Source: JAJYRX01 sp041655275 (GTDB lineage Bacteria; Pseudomonadota; Gammaproteobacteria; Burkholderiales; Burkholderiaceae_B). From it: 64,000 nt of DNA. The stretch lies in NCBI GenBank assembly GCA_041655275.1, contig JBBAFU010000007.1, positions 62,001 through 126,000 of the forward strand, in the 5' to 3' direction. Below the pieces are notes generated by a model. The model was not told the DNA's origin and ran no database searches. It saw nothing but the letters and a program-made list of their open reading frames with translations. This document shows, piece by piece, positions 50,222-59,080 of the stretch (the first letter of the stretch is position 1; each line of letters opens with the position of its first letter). The position numbers and the translations under genes were made by a program.

Positions 50222-51760
50222 GCCCAGCTGCTGCCACATGGCATCGACGCGGCGGCGCGTGTCCGCGTCCATTTCCAGTACCCGTCCCCACTCCCTATCG
50301 GTCTCGCCCGGCCATTTGTTCGTGGCATCCAGGCCCATCTTGCCGCCCAGGCCGGACACGGGCGAGGCGAAGTCCAGGTAGTCGATGGGCGTGTTTCCGG
50401 CCAGTACGGTGTCGCGCACCGGGTCCATGCGCGTGGTCATGGCCCAGATCACTTCCTTCCAGTCGCGCGCATCGATGTCGTCGTCGACCACGATGATGAA
50501 CTTGGTGTACATGAACTGGCGCAATATGCTCCAGATGCCGAACATGACGCGCTTGGCGTGGCCGGCGTACTGCTTGCGCATGGAGACCACGGCGATGCGG
50601 TAGCTGCAGCCTTCGGGCGGCAGATAGAAATCCCGGATCTCGGGCAGCTGCCGGCGCAGCAGGGGCACGAAGACCTCGTTCAGGGCCACGCCCAGCACGG
50701 CGGGCTCGTCCGGCGGTTTGCCGGTGTAGGTACTGTGATAGATGGGGGCTTCGCGCCGGGTGATGCGCTCCACGGTGAATACGGGAAACCAGTCCTGTTC
50801 GTTGTAGTAGCCGGTGTGGTCACCGTAAGGGCCTTCCAGGGCCATCTCATAGCCCGTATCGGGCGGGGGCGGCACGCCTTCGGGCACCTGCGGGGCCACG
50901 GCCTGCGCATGGCCGGCGGGCAGGATGTGGCCTTCCAGGATGATTTCCGCATGCGCAGGCACTTGCAGCGCGCTGCCCAGTGCTTTTGCGAGCTCGGTGC
51001 GTGCACCGCGCAGCAGGCCGGCAAACTGATATTCCGACAGGCTGTCGGGAATGGGCGTGACGGCGCCCAGGGTGGTGGCCGGGTCGGCGCCCAGCGCCAC
51101 GGCGATGGGGAAGGGCTCGCCGGGATGGGCAATGGCATGGTCGCGAAAGTCCAGCGCGCCGCCGCGATGGGACAGCCAGCGCATGATGAGCTTGTTGCGC
51201 CCCAGCAGCTGCTGGCGGTAGATGCCCAGGTTCTGCCGCCGTGCGTTCGGGCCGCGCGTGATCACCAGGCCCCAGGTGAGCAGGGGCGCAATATCGCCGG
51301 GCCAGCAATGCTGCAGGGGCAGCTGCTCCAGATCCACGGCATCGCCTTCCAGCACCTGCTGCTGGCAGGGGGCCGAGCGCAGCACGCGCGGATTCATGTC
51401 CCACAGCGCCGACTTGAGCATGCCCACCTTGGCCACGGTGTCGCGCAGGCCGCGCGGCGGCTCGGGTTCGCGCAGCGCGGCCAGCAGCTCACCGGTTTCG
51501 CGCAGGGCCTGTACGTCCCGGGCGCCCATGCCCCAGGCCACCCGCTGCGGCGTGCCGAACAGGTTGGCGAGTACGGGCATGGCCGCCGGCTGCCCCCGGT
51601 GGATGGCGTTTTCAAACAGCAGGGCCGGACCCGCATCGCGCAGCACGCGATCGCTGATTTCCGTGATTTCCAGATGTGTGGATACCGGATGCGTGATGCG
51701 CTTGAGCTCGCCTGCGGCCTCCAGCCGGTCCAGAAAATCTCTCAGATCGCGGTATTTCAC
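50216..51760 (-). CDS. ubiD: 4-hydroxy-3-polyprenylbenzoate decarboxylase UbiD
   Basis: Prenyl-FMN-dependent decarboxylase of ubiquinone synthesis. The 514-residue length is normal. Family segments include ENLGIYRQ-type (RRQNLGIYRQQLLGRNKLIM), the active-site ILEGHILPAGHA with the conserved Glu, ALEGPYGDHTGYYNEQDWFP and the C-terminal KFIIVVDDDIDARDWKEVIW. The start codon is GTG (51760), giving the conserved MKYRDLRDFL beginning. It needs the flavin prenyltransferase UbiX, which is not in this window. Confidence 0.95.
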   Translation of the reverse strand: MKYRDLRDFLDRLEAAGELKRITHPVSTHLEITEISDRVLRDAGPALLFENAIHRGQPAAMPVLANLFGTPQRVAWGMGARDVQALRETGELLAALREPEPPRGLRDTVAKVGMLKSALWDMNPRVLRSAPCQQQVLEGDAVDLEQLPLQHCWPGDIAPLLTWGLVITRGPNARRQNLGIYRQQLLGRNKLIMRWLSHRGGALDFRDHAIAHPGEPFPIAVALGADPATTLGAVTPIPDSLSEYQFAGLLRGARTELAKALGSALQVPAHAEIILEGHILPAGHAQAVAPQVPEGVPPPPDTGYEMALEGPYGDHTGYYNEQDWFPVFTVERITRREAPIYHSTYTGKPPDEPAVLGVALNEVFVPLLRRQLPEIRDFYLPPEGCSYRIAVVSMRKQYAGHAKRVMFGIWSILRQFMYTKFIIVVDDDIDARDWKEVIWAMTTRMDPVRDTVLAGNTPIDYLDFASPVSGLGGKMGLDATNKWPGETDREWGRVLEMDADTRRRVDAMWQQLGL

Positions 51761-51930
51761 GTTTGTCAGCCCTCGATTGTCAGCTTTTCAGGTTGAGGTT
51801 ACATTAATGGGCCGGTTGGGTTGGCTTGTTGGGGTTGATCGGTCGGCACAGCCTGCAAGCTTACCACCCCTTTCCGCTCATTTTGTCATCCTTGGGTCGC
51901 GGTTTCCGGTGCCTGCGACCGGTGCTTTTC

Positions 51931-52860
51931 ATGGTCGATGCCGTTTGCCACTCCAGGGGGCCAGGCCCCGCACGGCTGGCTGCCGCCTTTGGGCGGGGCC
52001 TGGCACGTGGTGTACAGCGTTTTGTGCAATTATGTACGGTCTACCTGGGCATTGCCGTTCTCGTGAGCCTGACCCTGCTGGCCATCGTGCCCAGCCTGCG
52101 CAATCAGGCGGTACATGCGCACAGGCTGCTGGCTTTTGACCTTCAGTCCGACAGCCTCTGGCAGGCGCGCCCTTCGCAGCCGCGTGACGAGGCCGATCCC
52201 GGCGCACAGGTATCCCCCCTGCTGGCCGCCGAAGAACTCACCTGGGCGGGCGATGACAACGGCAAGGCGGTCAATGGCCAGCGCGCGGGCGAGCGTGTGG
52301 CGCTGCCCGAGCTGAATTTCACGCTGGCGCTGGCCGAGTCCGAGCACAGCGACGCGCTGCCCGGCGTATCGGCATCGCAGGCCAAGGCCTTGCGCAACTA
52401 TATTGCACGCAAATACCGCATCGCCGGCAGCGTTGCCGGGGCGCTCATACAGACGGCCTTCCTGGTCGGCCAGGAGCGCGATCTGGATCCGCAGCTGCTG
52501 CTCGCGGTGATCGCCATTGAATCGCGCTACAACCCCTATGCGGAAAGCCATGCCGGCGCCCAGGGGCTGATGCAGGTCATGACGCGCGTCCACGAGGACA
52601 AGTTCGCCGCTTTCGGCGAAGGCCCCATGGCGGCCGTTCACCCCCTGGCCAATATGCGCGTCGGCGCGCAGATCCTCGACGATTGCATCCGGCGCCGGGG
52701 CAGTCTGGATGGCGGGCTGGCCTGCTATGTGGGTGCCACCGGCCCGGGCGACGGCGGCTACGGCGCCAAGGTCAAGGCCGAGTGGCGACGGTTGGCACTG
52801 GCCTCGGGGATTGCCATCACGCGCGAGGATGGCGGCAGGTTGAAAGGCCCGGCGCAGTAG
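51931..52860 (+). CDS. lytic transglycosylase, SLT domain
   Basis: A 309-residue peptidoglycan lyase. One hydrophobic segment (VYLGIAVLVSLTLLAIVPSL, ~35-55) works as a membrane anchor or uncleaved signal. The C-terminal SLT/lysozyme-like domain starts near 185, with catalytic Glu in LLAVIAIESRYNPYAES and the GAQGLMQVM and GAQILDDCIRR motifs. The start is uncertain: ATG 51931 has no strong Shine-Dalgarno, and an upstream in-frame ATG at 51826 would add 35 unconvincing residues. Confidence 0.85.
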   Translation: MVDAVCHSRGPGPARLAAAFGRGLARGVQRFVQLCTVYLGIAVLVSLTLLAIVPSLRNQAVHAHRLLAFDLQSDSLWQARPSQPRDEADPGAQVSPLLAAEELTWAGDDNGKAVNGQRAGERVALPELNFTLALAESEHSDALPGVSASQAKALRNYIARKYRIAGSVAGALIQTAFLVGQERDLDPQLLLAVIAIESRYNPYAESHAGAQGLMQVMTRVHEDKFAAFGEGPMAAVHPLANMRVGAQILDDCIRRRGSLDGGLACYVGATGPGDGGYGAKVKAEWRRLALASGIAITREDGGRLKGPAQ

Positions 52861-52879
52861 GGCATCGGCCTGATGTGCC

Positions 52880-52903
52880 GGGCTGCTGTTGTGCCGGCAG
52901 CCC
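52880..52903. terminator. possible hairpin between convergent genes
   Basis: GGGCTGC-N10-GCAGCCC, a perfect 7-bp stem directly after the lytic transglycosylase gene and immediately next to the stop codon of the convergent aminotransferase gene. No T-run follows on either strand, so if it terminates it would do so weakly or with Rho. Confidence 0.35.
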
Positions 52904-54091
52904 TTATGCCAGCAGCCGGCGCAGTCGGTCCATGGCCTCTTCCAGGCGTTCCAGCCCCGTGGCGTAGGACAGGCGCAGGCTGGTGGCGGCGTGTGCCGGG
53001 CCGAAGTCATGGCCGGGCACGGCGGCGATGCCGGCCTCGTGCAGCAGGCGCTGTGAAAATGCCTTGCTGTCCCGGCTGTGTGCGCGAATGTCGGTATAGA
53101 TGTAGAAAGCGCCGTCGGGATGGACGGGCACATGCAGGCCCACGGCCTCGAGCTCGGGCAGCAGATAGTCGCGCCGCTGCTTGAACGACAGCCGGCGCTT
53201 CTCGTAGATCTGCAATACTTCGGGCTCGAAGCAGGTGACGGCGGCGTGCTGGGCCAGTGAGGGGGCGCATATGGTCAGGCTGGACGCCATGCGCTCCAGC
53301 GTGGGTGTCAGCGTGGCGGGGGCGACCAGCCACCCCAGGCGCCAGCCCGTCATGTGAAAATACTTGGAGAAGCTGTTGATGATGACAATGTCGTCATCCA
53401 GGGCGAGCGCACTCTGCGGCGCTTCCCCGTAGTACAGGCCGAGGTAGATCTCGTCCATGATGATGAAGCCGCCGCGGGCGCGTACCGCATCGATGAGCGC
53501 GCGCAGGGCGCTGCGTTCCATGGTGGTGCCCGTGGGATTGCTGGGCGAGGCGATGAGCACGCCGCGTGTGGCCGGGCCCCAGTGGGCTTCCACCCGGGCG
53601 GCATCGAGCTGGAAGCGCTGCGTGGCGTCGCAGGGAATCAGGCGCGGCACACCGCCGGCTGCACGCACGAAGTTCTGGTTGGCCGGATACGAAGGATCGG
53701 GCATGAGCACTTCGTCGCCCGCGTCGATGAGCCCCAGACAGGCCAGCATCAGGGCGCCCGAAGCCCCTGCCGTGACCAGGATGCGCGAGGCGTCGACGGT
53801 CGCGCCGTAATGGCTGGCGTAGTGATGGGCGATGGCTTCACGCAGCATGACCAGGCCGGCGGGCTCGGTATAGCCCGACAGACCGGCCCGGGCGGCGCGT
53901 TCCAGCGTATCGAGCACGGGGCTCGGTGCGGTAAAGTCGGGTTCGCCGATGCCCAGGCTGATGATGTCGCGACCCTGGGCCGACAGCGCCGCCGCCTGTT
54001 TGAACAGTTCGACAACCTGGAACGGCAGCAGGTCGCGGGTACGTCGGGCGGGCTGGGTCATGGCATTGGCAATTTCGGGGTAAAAAGGCAT
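52904..54091 (-). CDS. PLP-dependent aminotransferase, class I/II
   Basis: A 395-residue fold-type I aminotransferase. Typical features are ISLGIGEPDFTAPSPVLDTL, GYTEPAGLVMLREAIA, the cofactor contact MPDPSYPANQNFVRAAGG, SPSNPTGTTM, the Asp/Tyr pair FIIMDEIYLGLYYGEAP, the Schiff-base Lys in NSFSKYFHMTGWRLGW and the C-terminal LRLSYATG with the carboxylate-binding Arg. Substrate specificity is not evident; aspartate/aromatic or alanine-type relatives are likely. The start may be 54091 or the Met at 54061. It is divergent from the next gene. Confidence 0.9.
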   Translation of the reverse strand: MPFYPEIANAMTQPARRTRDLLPFQVVELFKQAAALSAQGRDIISLGIGEPDFTAPSPVLDTLERAARAGLSGYTEPAGLVMLREAIAHHYASHYGATVDASRILVTAGASGALMLACLGLIDAGDEVLMPDPSYPANQNFVRAAGGVPRLIPCDATQRFQLDAARVEAHWGPATRGVLIASPSNPTGTTMERSALRALIDAVRARGGFIIMDEIYLGLYYGEAPQSALALDDDIVIINSFSKYFHMTGWRLGWLVAPATLTPTLERMASSLTICAPSLAQHAAVTCFEPEVLQIYEKRRLSFKQRRDYLLPELEAVGLHVPVHPDGAFYIYTDIRAHSRDSKAFSQRLLHEAGIAAVPGHDFGPAHAATSLRLSYATGLERLEEAMDRLRRLLA

Positions 54092-54117
54092 TGTATCTTC
54101 AGGGAGGGCTCGGGCTC

Positions 54118-55044
54118 ATGCAGTCATCATCGCGTCGCGCATTTCTGGGCGGCCGCCGTCAGGCGTCCACGCCCTGGGGTCAATTCTGCCAGAGGGTACG
54201 CCGCAGCGTACAGGGCGAGTTTGCGGAATTCCGCATCGAAGGCAGTGCAGGCAATGCGCGCCTGACCGTCGAGGATGCGGCGGATATCCATCATGTGCGC
54301 GCGCTGTGCGAAGCGTATGACGTTATCCTGGGCCTTGATGGCCTGGCCCTGCCGGCGCGTGCGCGCGAGCTGCCCGTGGTCTGGCTGCGCCCGGGCAAGG
54401 GTCTGGCGCGCATGCAGCCCGTGGCGCCGGGCAGCCGCAAGTGGTTCGTCCAGCCGGGCTGCACGCTGGGCGAGCTGGCCGGGGCCGGGCTGCGCCAGTT
54501 TGCCGACCTGCCGGCACACCTGAGCGTGGCCGCCTGGCTGGCGGATCGCAGCCTGGTTGACTATGCCCCCGGCCGCACGGCGGCTTCGGGCGTGGAGCAC
54601 CTGTCACTGATGCTGGGCGACGGCGAAGTCGTCACCCTGGGCCCTTTCGGGCGCAATGACCGCAAGGCGCTTCAGGGCCTGCGACTGCAGCAGCTCGTGC
54701 CCGCGCTGTTCCGTCTGGCGGTGCGCCCGGAGTGGCGCGCCGGCCTGCAGGCCGGCTTCTGGCCCGGGCGCTACCGCCTGGATGTGCTGATGCGTGAAGA
54801 TGCCCCCATCAATCTGGCCCAGCTGTGTCTGGGGCATGGCGGCGATCTGGGCTGGGTGCAGTGGCTGGTGCTGGATGCCGATGCCGAAGGCATGGCGGCG
54901 TCGGATGCGCCGGCGGCACGGTATTACGGCGGGGAGATGCTCGAGCAGATGGGCTTTGCGACCCGGGCCATGGAGATGGATCATGAGGTGAAGTCACTCT
55001 TCGATCCCGGGCGCGTGCTTTCCGACCCGGGGCAGCAGCTCTAG
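54118..55044 (+). CDS. uncharacterised protein with Tat-like N-terminus and FAD-binding-oxidase-like core
   Basis: A 308-residue protein I recognise only loosely. It begins SSSRRAFLGGRRQ, which matches the SRRxFL twin-arginine consensus, but no proper hydrophobic h-region follows, so export is doubtful. Residues ~60-175 resemble the PCMH/FAD_binding_4 layout of glycolate-oxidase-like flavoproteins (DIHHVRALCEAYDVILGLDG, WFVQPGCTLGELAGAGL, LSVAAWLADRSLVDYAPG). The FAD pyrophosphate loop is not clear, and the C-terminal half has no recognised domain. AGGGAGG lies upstream of ATG 54118. Confidence 0.6.
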   Translation: MQSSSRRAFLGGRRQASTPWGQFCQRVRRSVQGEFAEFRIEGSAGNARLTVEDAADIHHVRALCEAYDVILGLDGLALPARARELPVVWLRPGKGLARMQPVAPGSRKWFVQPGCTLGELAGAGLRQFADLPAHLSVAAWLADRSLVDYAPGRTAASGVEHLSLMLGDGEVVTLGPFGRNDRKALQGLRLQQLVPALFRLAVRPEWRAGLQAGFWPGRYRLDVLMREDAPINLAQLCLGHGGDLGWVQWLVLDADAEGMAASDAPAARYYGGEMLEQMGFATRAMEMDHEVKSLFDPGRVLSDPGQQL

Positions 55045-55133
55045 GGCGGCTCTGCGGCGATCCCTGCGCTATCCCATAAAGTGAAAAGTGGGGCTAGAAT
55101 GGTTGCTCGTTTTTCATACAGGCAGCAAGGGTC

Positions 55134-57428
55134 ATGGAAGAGAATTTTCGCAAGGCAGCGCTTGAGTATCACGAGCAGGGAAAACCGGGCAAGATTGCCG
55201 TCACGCCCACCAAACAGCTTTCCAATCAGCGCGATCTGGCGCTGGCCTATTCGCCGGGTGTGGCAGCTGCCTGTGAAGAGATCGTGGTCGATCCGCAGAA
55301 CGCCTTCCGCTACACCGCCAGGGGCAATCTGGTCGGCGTCATCACCAATGGTTCTGCGGTGCTGGGCCTGGGCAACATCGGCGCCCTGGCATCCAAGCCC
55401 GTCATGGAAGGCAAGGGCGTACTGTTCAAGACCTTTGCCGGCATCGATGTCTTCGACATCGAGATCGACGAGAGCGATCCCGACAAGCTGGTCGAGATCA
55501 TCGCCGGGCTGGAGCCCACTTTCGGCGGTATCAACCTTGAAGATATCAAGTCTCCCGATTGCTTCGTCGTCGAAAGCAAGCTGCGCGAGCGCATGCGTAT
55601 TCCCGTTTTCCATGATGACCAGCATGGCACGGCCATCTGCGTGTCGGCGGCATTGCTCAATGGCCTGAAAGTCACCGGCAAGGCGCTCACCGAAGTCAAG
55701 GTTGTGGTATCCGGCGCCGGGGCCGCCGCCATGGCCTGCCTGGACCTGCTGGTCGAGCTGGGGATGCCGGAAGACAATGTCTGGCTGACGGATATCGAAG
55801 GCGTGGTCTACGAAAGGCGTACCGTGCTCATGGACGAGCGCAAGGCGCGCTATGCGCAGAAGACGGATGCGCGCGTGCTGGGTGAGGTGATCGACGACGC
55901 CGATGTCTTCCTGGGCCTGTCGGCCGGCGGCGTGCTCAAGCCCGAGATGGTCAAGCGCATGGGGGCCCAGCCGCTCATCCTCGCGCTCGCCAACCCGCAG
56001 CCCGAGATCCTGCCGGAAGACGCCCACGCCGTGCGCGGCGATATCGTCATGGCCACGGGCCGTTCCGACTATCCCAACCAGGTCAACAACGTCCTGTGCT
56101 TTCCCTATATCTTCCGCGGTGCGCTGGATGTGGGAGCGACGGCCATCACGCGCGGCATGGAAAAGGCTGCCGTCATGGCCATCTGCGAGCTGGCGCAGGA
56201 AGAGGCCAATGATGTGGTCGCAGCCGCCTACGGCTCGGTCGAGCTGTCCTTCGGGCCGCAGTACATCATTCCCAAGCCTTTCGATCCGCGACTCATCGTG
56301 CGCATTGCACCGGCCGTGGCCCGGGCGGCCATGGACGATGGCGTGGCCACGCGTCCCATCGAGGATCTGCGCGCCTATGTCGATCAGCTGCAGCATTTCG
56401 TCTACCGCTCCGGCGCCTTCATGAAGCCGCTGTTCTTCGACGTGAAGACCGTGGTGGGCGAAGGCGGGTGCAACCGCATCGTGTTCACCGAGGGCGAAGA
56501 CGAGCGCGTCCTGCGGGCCGTGCAGATCCTGGTCGATGAAAAGCTCGTGCGGCCCATACTGGTGGGCCGGCGCAGCGTGCTGGAGACGCGCATCCGCCGC
56601 TTCGGCCTGCGCATTCGCCTGGACGAGGACGTGGAGGTGACCGATCCCGAGCACGACGACCGCTTCGACCGCTACTGGAAGGCCTATTGGGAAATCATGT
56701 GCCGGCGCGGCATCAACCGCGAGATGGCACGCGTCGAGATGCGCCGCCGCCTCACACTCATCGGCGCCATGATGGTGCGCCTGGGCGAGGCCGACGGCAT
56801 GATCTGCGGCACGGTGGGCTCCTATGGCAATCACCTGCGCTTCATCGACGAAGTCATCGGCCTGCGGCCCGGCAGCAATACCTATGCGGCGATGAACATC
56901 CTCCTGCTCGAATCGCGCACCGTCGCACTCGTGGACACCCATGTGAACGATGATCCCGATGCGGAGCAGGTGGCCGAGATCACCATGGCGGCCGCCGATG
57001 AGCTGCGCCGCCTGAATATCGAGCCCAAGGCGGCGCTGCTGTCGCGCTCCAATTTCGGCACGGGCAGTTCCTCGTCGGGGACCAAGATGCAGCAGGCTGT
57101 GGCGCTGGTGCGCGAACGTGACCCCGCACTCGAGATCGACGGCGAGATGCACGGCGACTGCGCGCTCGACGAGGCGCTGCGCCGGCGCATACTGCCCACC
57201 ACCACGCTGTCGGGCGAAGCCAACCTGCTGGTATGCCCGAACGTGGATGCCGGCAATATTGCCTACAACCTGCTCAAGACCGCCGCCGGAGGCAATATCG
57301 CCGTCGGACCCTTCCTGCTCGGCGTTGACGCCCCCGTGAATATTCTGACGTCCAGTTCCACCGTGCGCCGCATCGTCAACATGGCGGTACTGACCGTGCT
57401 CGATGCGAACCGGCCGCGCGACGACTGA
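55134..57428 (+). CDS. maeB: NADP-dependent malic enzyme (MaeB type)
   Basis: Converts malate to pyruvate with CO2 and NADPH. The 764-residue bidomain form has malic enzyme at ~1-430 (YSPGVAAACEEIVVDP, GLGNIGALASKPVMEGKGVL, metal site FHDDQHGTAICVSAALLNGL, NADP Rossmann VVVSGAGAAAMACLDLL). A phosphotransacetylase-like C-terminal part spans ~440-760 (RIVFTEGEDERVLRAVQILV, GTVGSYGNHLRFIDEVIG); it usually senses acetyl-CoA rather than catalysing. AAGG precedes the ATG. The end overlaps the patatin gene by 26 bp. Confidence 0.96.
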   Translation: MEENFRKAALEYHEQGKPGKIAVTPTKQLSNQRDLALAYSPGVAAACEEIVVDPQNAFRYTARGNLVGVITNGSAVLGLGNIGALASKPVMEGKGVLFKTFAGIDVFDIEIDESDPDKLVEIIAGLEPTFGGINLEDIKSPDCFVVESKLRERMRIPVFHDDQHGTAICVSAALLNGLKVTGKALTEVKVVVSGAGAAAMACLDLLVELGMPEDNVWLTDIEGVVYERRTVLMDERKARYAQKTDARVLGEVIDDADVFLGLSAGGVLKPEMVKRMGAQPLILALANPQPEILPEDAHAVRGDIVMATGRSDYPNQVNNVLCFPYIFRGALDVGATAITRGMEKAAVMAICELAQEEANDVVAAAYGSVELSFGPQYIIPKPFDPRLIVRIAPAVARAAMDDGVATRPIEDLRAYVDQLQHFVYRSGAFMKPLFFDVKTVVGEGGCNRIVFTEGEDERVLRAVQILVDEKLVRPILVGRRSVLETRIRRFGLRIRLDEDVEVTDPEHDDRFDRYWKAYWEIMCRRGINREMARVEMRRRLTLIGAMMVRLGEADGMICGTVGSYGNHLRFIDEVIGLRPGSNTYAAMNILLLESRTVALVDTHVNDDPDAEQVAEITMAAADELRRLNIEPKAALLSRSNFGTGSSSSGTKMQQAVALVRERDPALEIDGEMHGDCALDEALRRRILPTTTLSGEANLLVCPNVDAGNIAYNLLKTAAGGNIAVGPFLLGVDAPVNILTSSSTVRRIVNMAVLTVLDANRPRDD

Positions 57429-58629
57429 GCGCAGATCACCGGGACGGGGTGCCACCGGCCTCGTGCTGACCGGCGGCGGGGCGCGGGCGGCCTACCAGGT
57501 GGGCGTGCTCGCGGGCATTGTCGAAATACTGGCCCGCGAGCACCCCGACGGCATCGGCCCGCTCTTTGACATCATCTGCGGCTCTTCGGCCGGGGCCATC
57601 AATGCGGCATCGCTGGCCTGCCATGCCCATCAGGTGCAGGCGGGCATGCAGCGTCTGGAGGGGCTGTGGTCGGCGCTGCATACCGGGGATGTCTACGTGG
57701 CCGACGCCCTGGGCCTGACGCGCACCGGCGGGCAGTGGCTGACCATGCTCACGCTGGGCTGGCTTGCACCGGCGCGTCGCCATGCCCGCCCGCGCGCCCT
57801 GCTGGACAACACGCCCCTGCGCAGCCTGCTGCGGGGCACGCTGGATTTCGATCAGCTCAACCGCAATCTGGCCGAAGGACGGCTGCAGGCCCTGGCCATC
57901 ACCGCCACGGCCTACAACACGGGCGAGCACCTGACTTTCTACCAGTCCGATATCCGGATCAAACCCTGGCGGCGCAGCCTGCGCCAGGCCGTGCCCGGTC
58001 GCATCGGCGTGGATCATCTGCTCGCGTCCAGTGCCATCCCCTTTGTCTTTCCGGCCCAGGCCATACTGGTGCGCGGCCAGACGGAGTGGTGTGGCGATGG
58101 CTCCATGCGCCAGCTGGCCCCCATCAGCCCGGCCATCCACATGGGGGCTGCGCGGGTGGTGATCATCGGCACGGGCTACAAGGACGACACTTATCCGGAG
58201 AAGCGCCGGATCAGCCCGGAATACCCCACGCTGGCGCAGATTGGCGGGCATGCCATGTCGAATATATTCCTGGACAGCCTGTCCATGGACGTGGAGCGTC
58301 TCGAGCGAATCAATGAATTGCTTGCCAAACTGCCTCCGGATGGACTACAAAGCGAGACGCTGAGACCGGTTCGGGCGCTCGTCATCACACCCAGCCAATC
58401 GCTGGATGCCATCGCCCTGCGCCATCTTGGCGAGCTGCCGCGCGCAGCACGCACGCTCTTCCATGTGCTGGGGGTATCATCCCGTACGGGTCCGGGAAGT
58501 GGTGCTGCGTTGATTTCCTATCTGTTGTTCGAGGCGAACTACACCAGGGAGCTCATCGAGCTGGGTCGCAACGACAGTATTGGCCGCAGCGATGAAGTCA
58601 GGGCATTTTTCAAGGAGGCATCGGCATGA
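57403..58629 (+). CDS. patatin-like phospholipase
   Basis: A 408-residue lipid acyl hydrolase. The oxyanion motif GGGARAAYQVGVL and nucleophile elbow CGSSAGAINAA carry the Ser of the Ser-Asp dyad. The Asp is in EWCGDGSMRQLAP (DG-A/S motif). Its ATG lies inside the end of maeB (26-bp overlap) and its stop overlaps the barstar gene by 4 nt, so it is translated with both. There is no signal peptide, so cytoplasmic action on membrane lipids is likely. Confidence 0.87.
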   Translation: MRTGRATTERRSPGRGATGLVLTGGGARAAYQVGVLAGIVEILAREHPDGIGPLFDIICGSSAGAINAASLACHAHQVQAGMQRLEGLWSALHTGDVYVADALGLTRTGGQWLTMLTLGWLAPARRHARPRALLDNTPLRSLLRGTLDFDQLNRNLAEGRLQALAITATAYNTGEHLTFYQSDIRIKPWRRSLRQAVPGRIGVDHLLASSAIPFVFPAQAILVRGQTEWCGDGSMRQLAPISPAIHMGAARVVIIGTGYKDDTYPEKRRISPEYPTLAQIGGHAMSNIFLDSLSMDVERLERINELLAKLPPDGLQSETLRPVRALVITPSQSLDAIALRHLGELPRAARTLFHVLGVSSRTGPGSGAALISYLLFEANYTRELIELGRNDSIGRSDEVRAFFKEASA

Positions 58630-59072
58630 GTCCATCACCCACACTGCAGGAGCAGATTCTCAGAGGTGGTCTGATCGAGGCGCCGGTTACGGAACGGGCC
58701 CAGGCCTTGCAGGCGGCAACGGATGCCGGTCTGGCGGCCTGGGTTGTCGAATGCGACCGGGCGCGCAGCCGCTCGGCGGTGTTGCGGGCCATTGCCAAGG
58801 CGGTGGATTTTCCCGAGTTCTTCGGCAGCAGTCTGGATGCGCTCTACGATTGCCTTTCCGATACCGTCATTGACCAGAAAGCCGGGCTTTTCCTCTGGTT
58901 TGACCGCCTGCATACGGGCGATCCCATCCTGGCGGAGCATGCGCAGGCCGTCCTTGCCGTGTGCAACGATGTGGTCGAGTTTGCCGAGAACAATGAACGC
59001 GTGTTTGCCTATGGCATCGAGCATGCGGGCAAGCACGACGATCCCGAGGTGGAGCCGGAATCCGGCCTCTGA
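58626..59072 (+). CDS. barstar-family protein
   Basis: A 148-residue protein with the barstar-like (RNase inhibitor) region: WVVECDRARSRSAVLRAIAK, DFPEFFGSSLDALYDCLSDT. The extension beyond the ~90-residue classic barstar (FVYGIEH-type end, acidic tail EVEPESGL) is common in proteobacterial members. No barnase-like RNase is nearby, so the partner is unknown. It is translationally coupled to the patatin gene by an ATGA overlap. Confidence 0.85.
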   Translation: MSPSPTLQEQILRGGLIEAPVTERAQALQAATDAGLAAWVVECDRARSRSAVLRAIAKAVDFPEFFGSSLDALYDCLSDTVIDQKAGLFLWFDRLHTGDPILAEHAQAVLAVCNDVVEFAENNERVFAYGIEHAGKHDDPEVEPESGL

Positions 59073-59080
59073 TCTCCCGA

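Noticed and set aside
55041..57455. An 804-codon open frame antisense to maeB
   Set aside because: It is a shadow of maeB with repetitive His/Gly/Ala/Asp-rich composition and no family match. The real gene is unambiguous on the plus strand.
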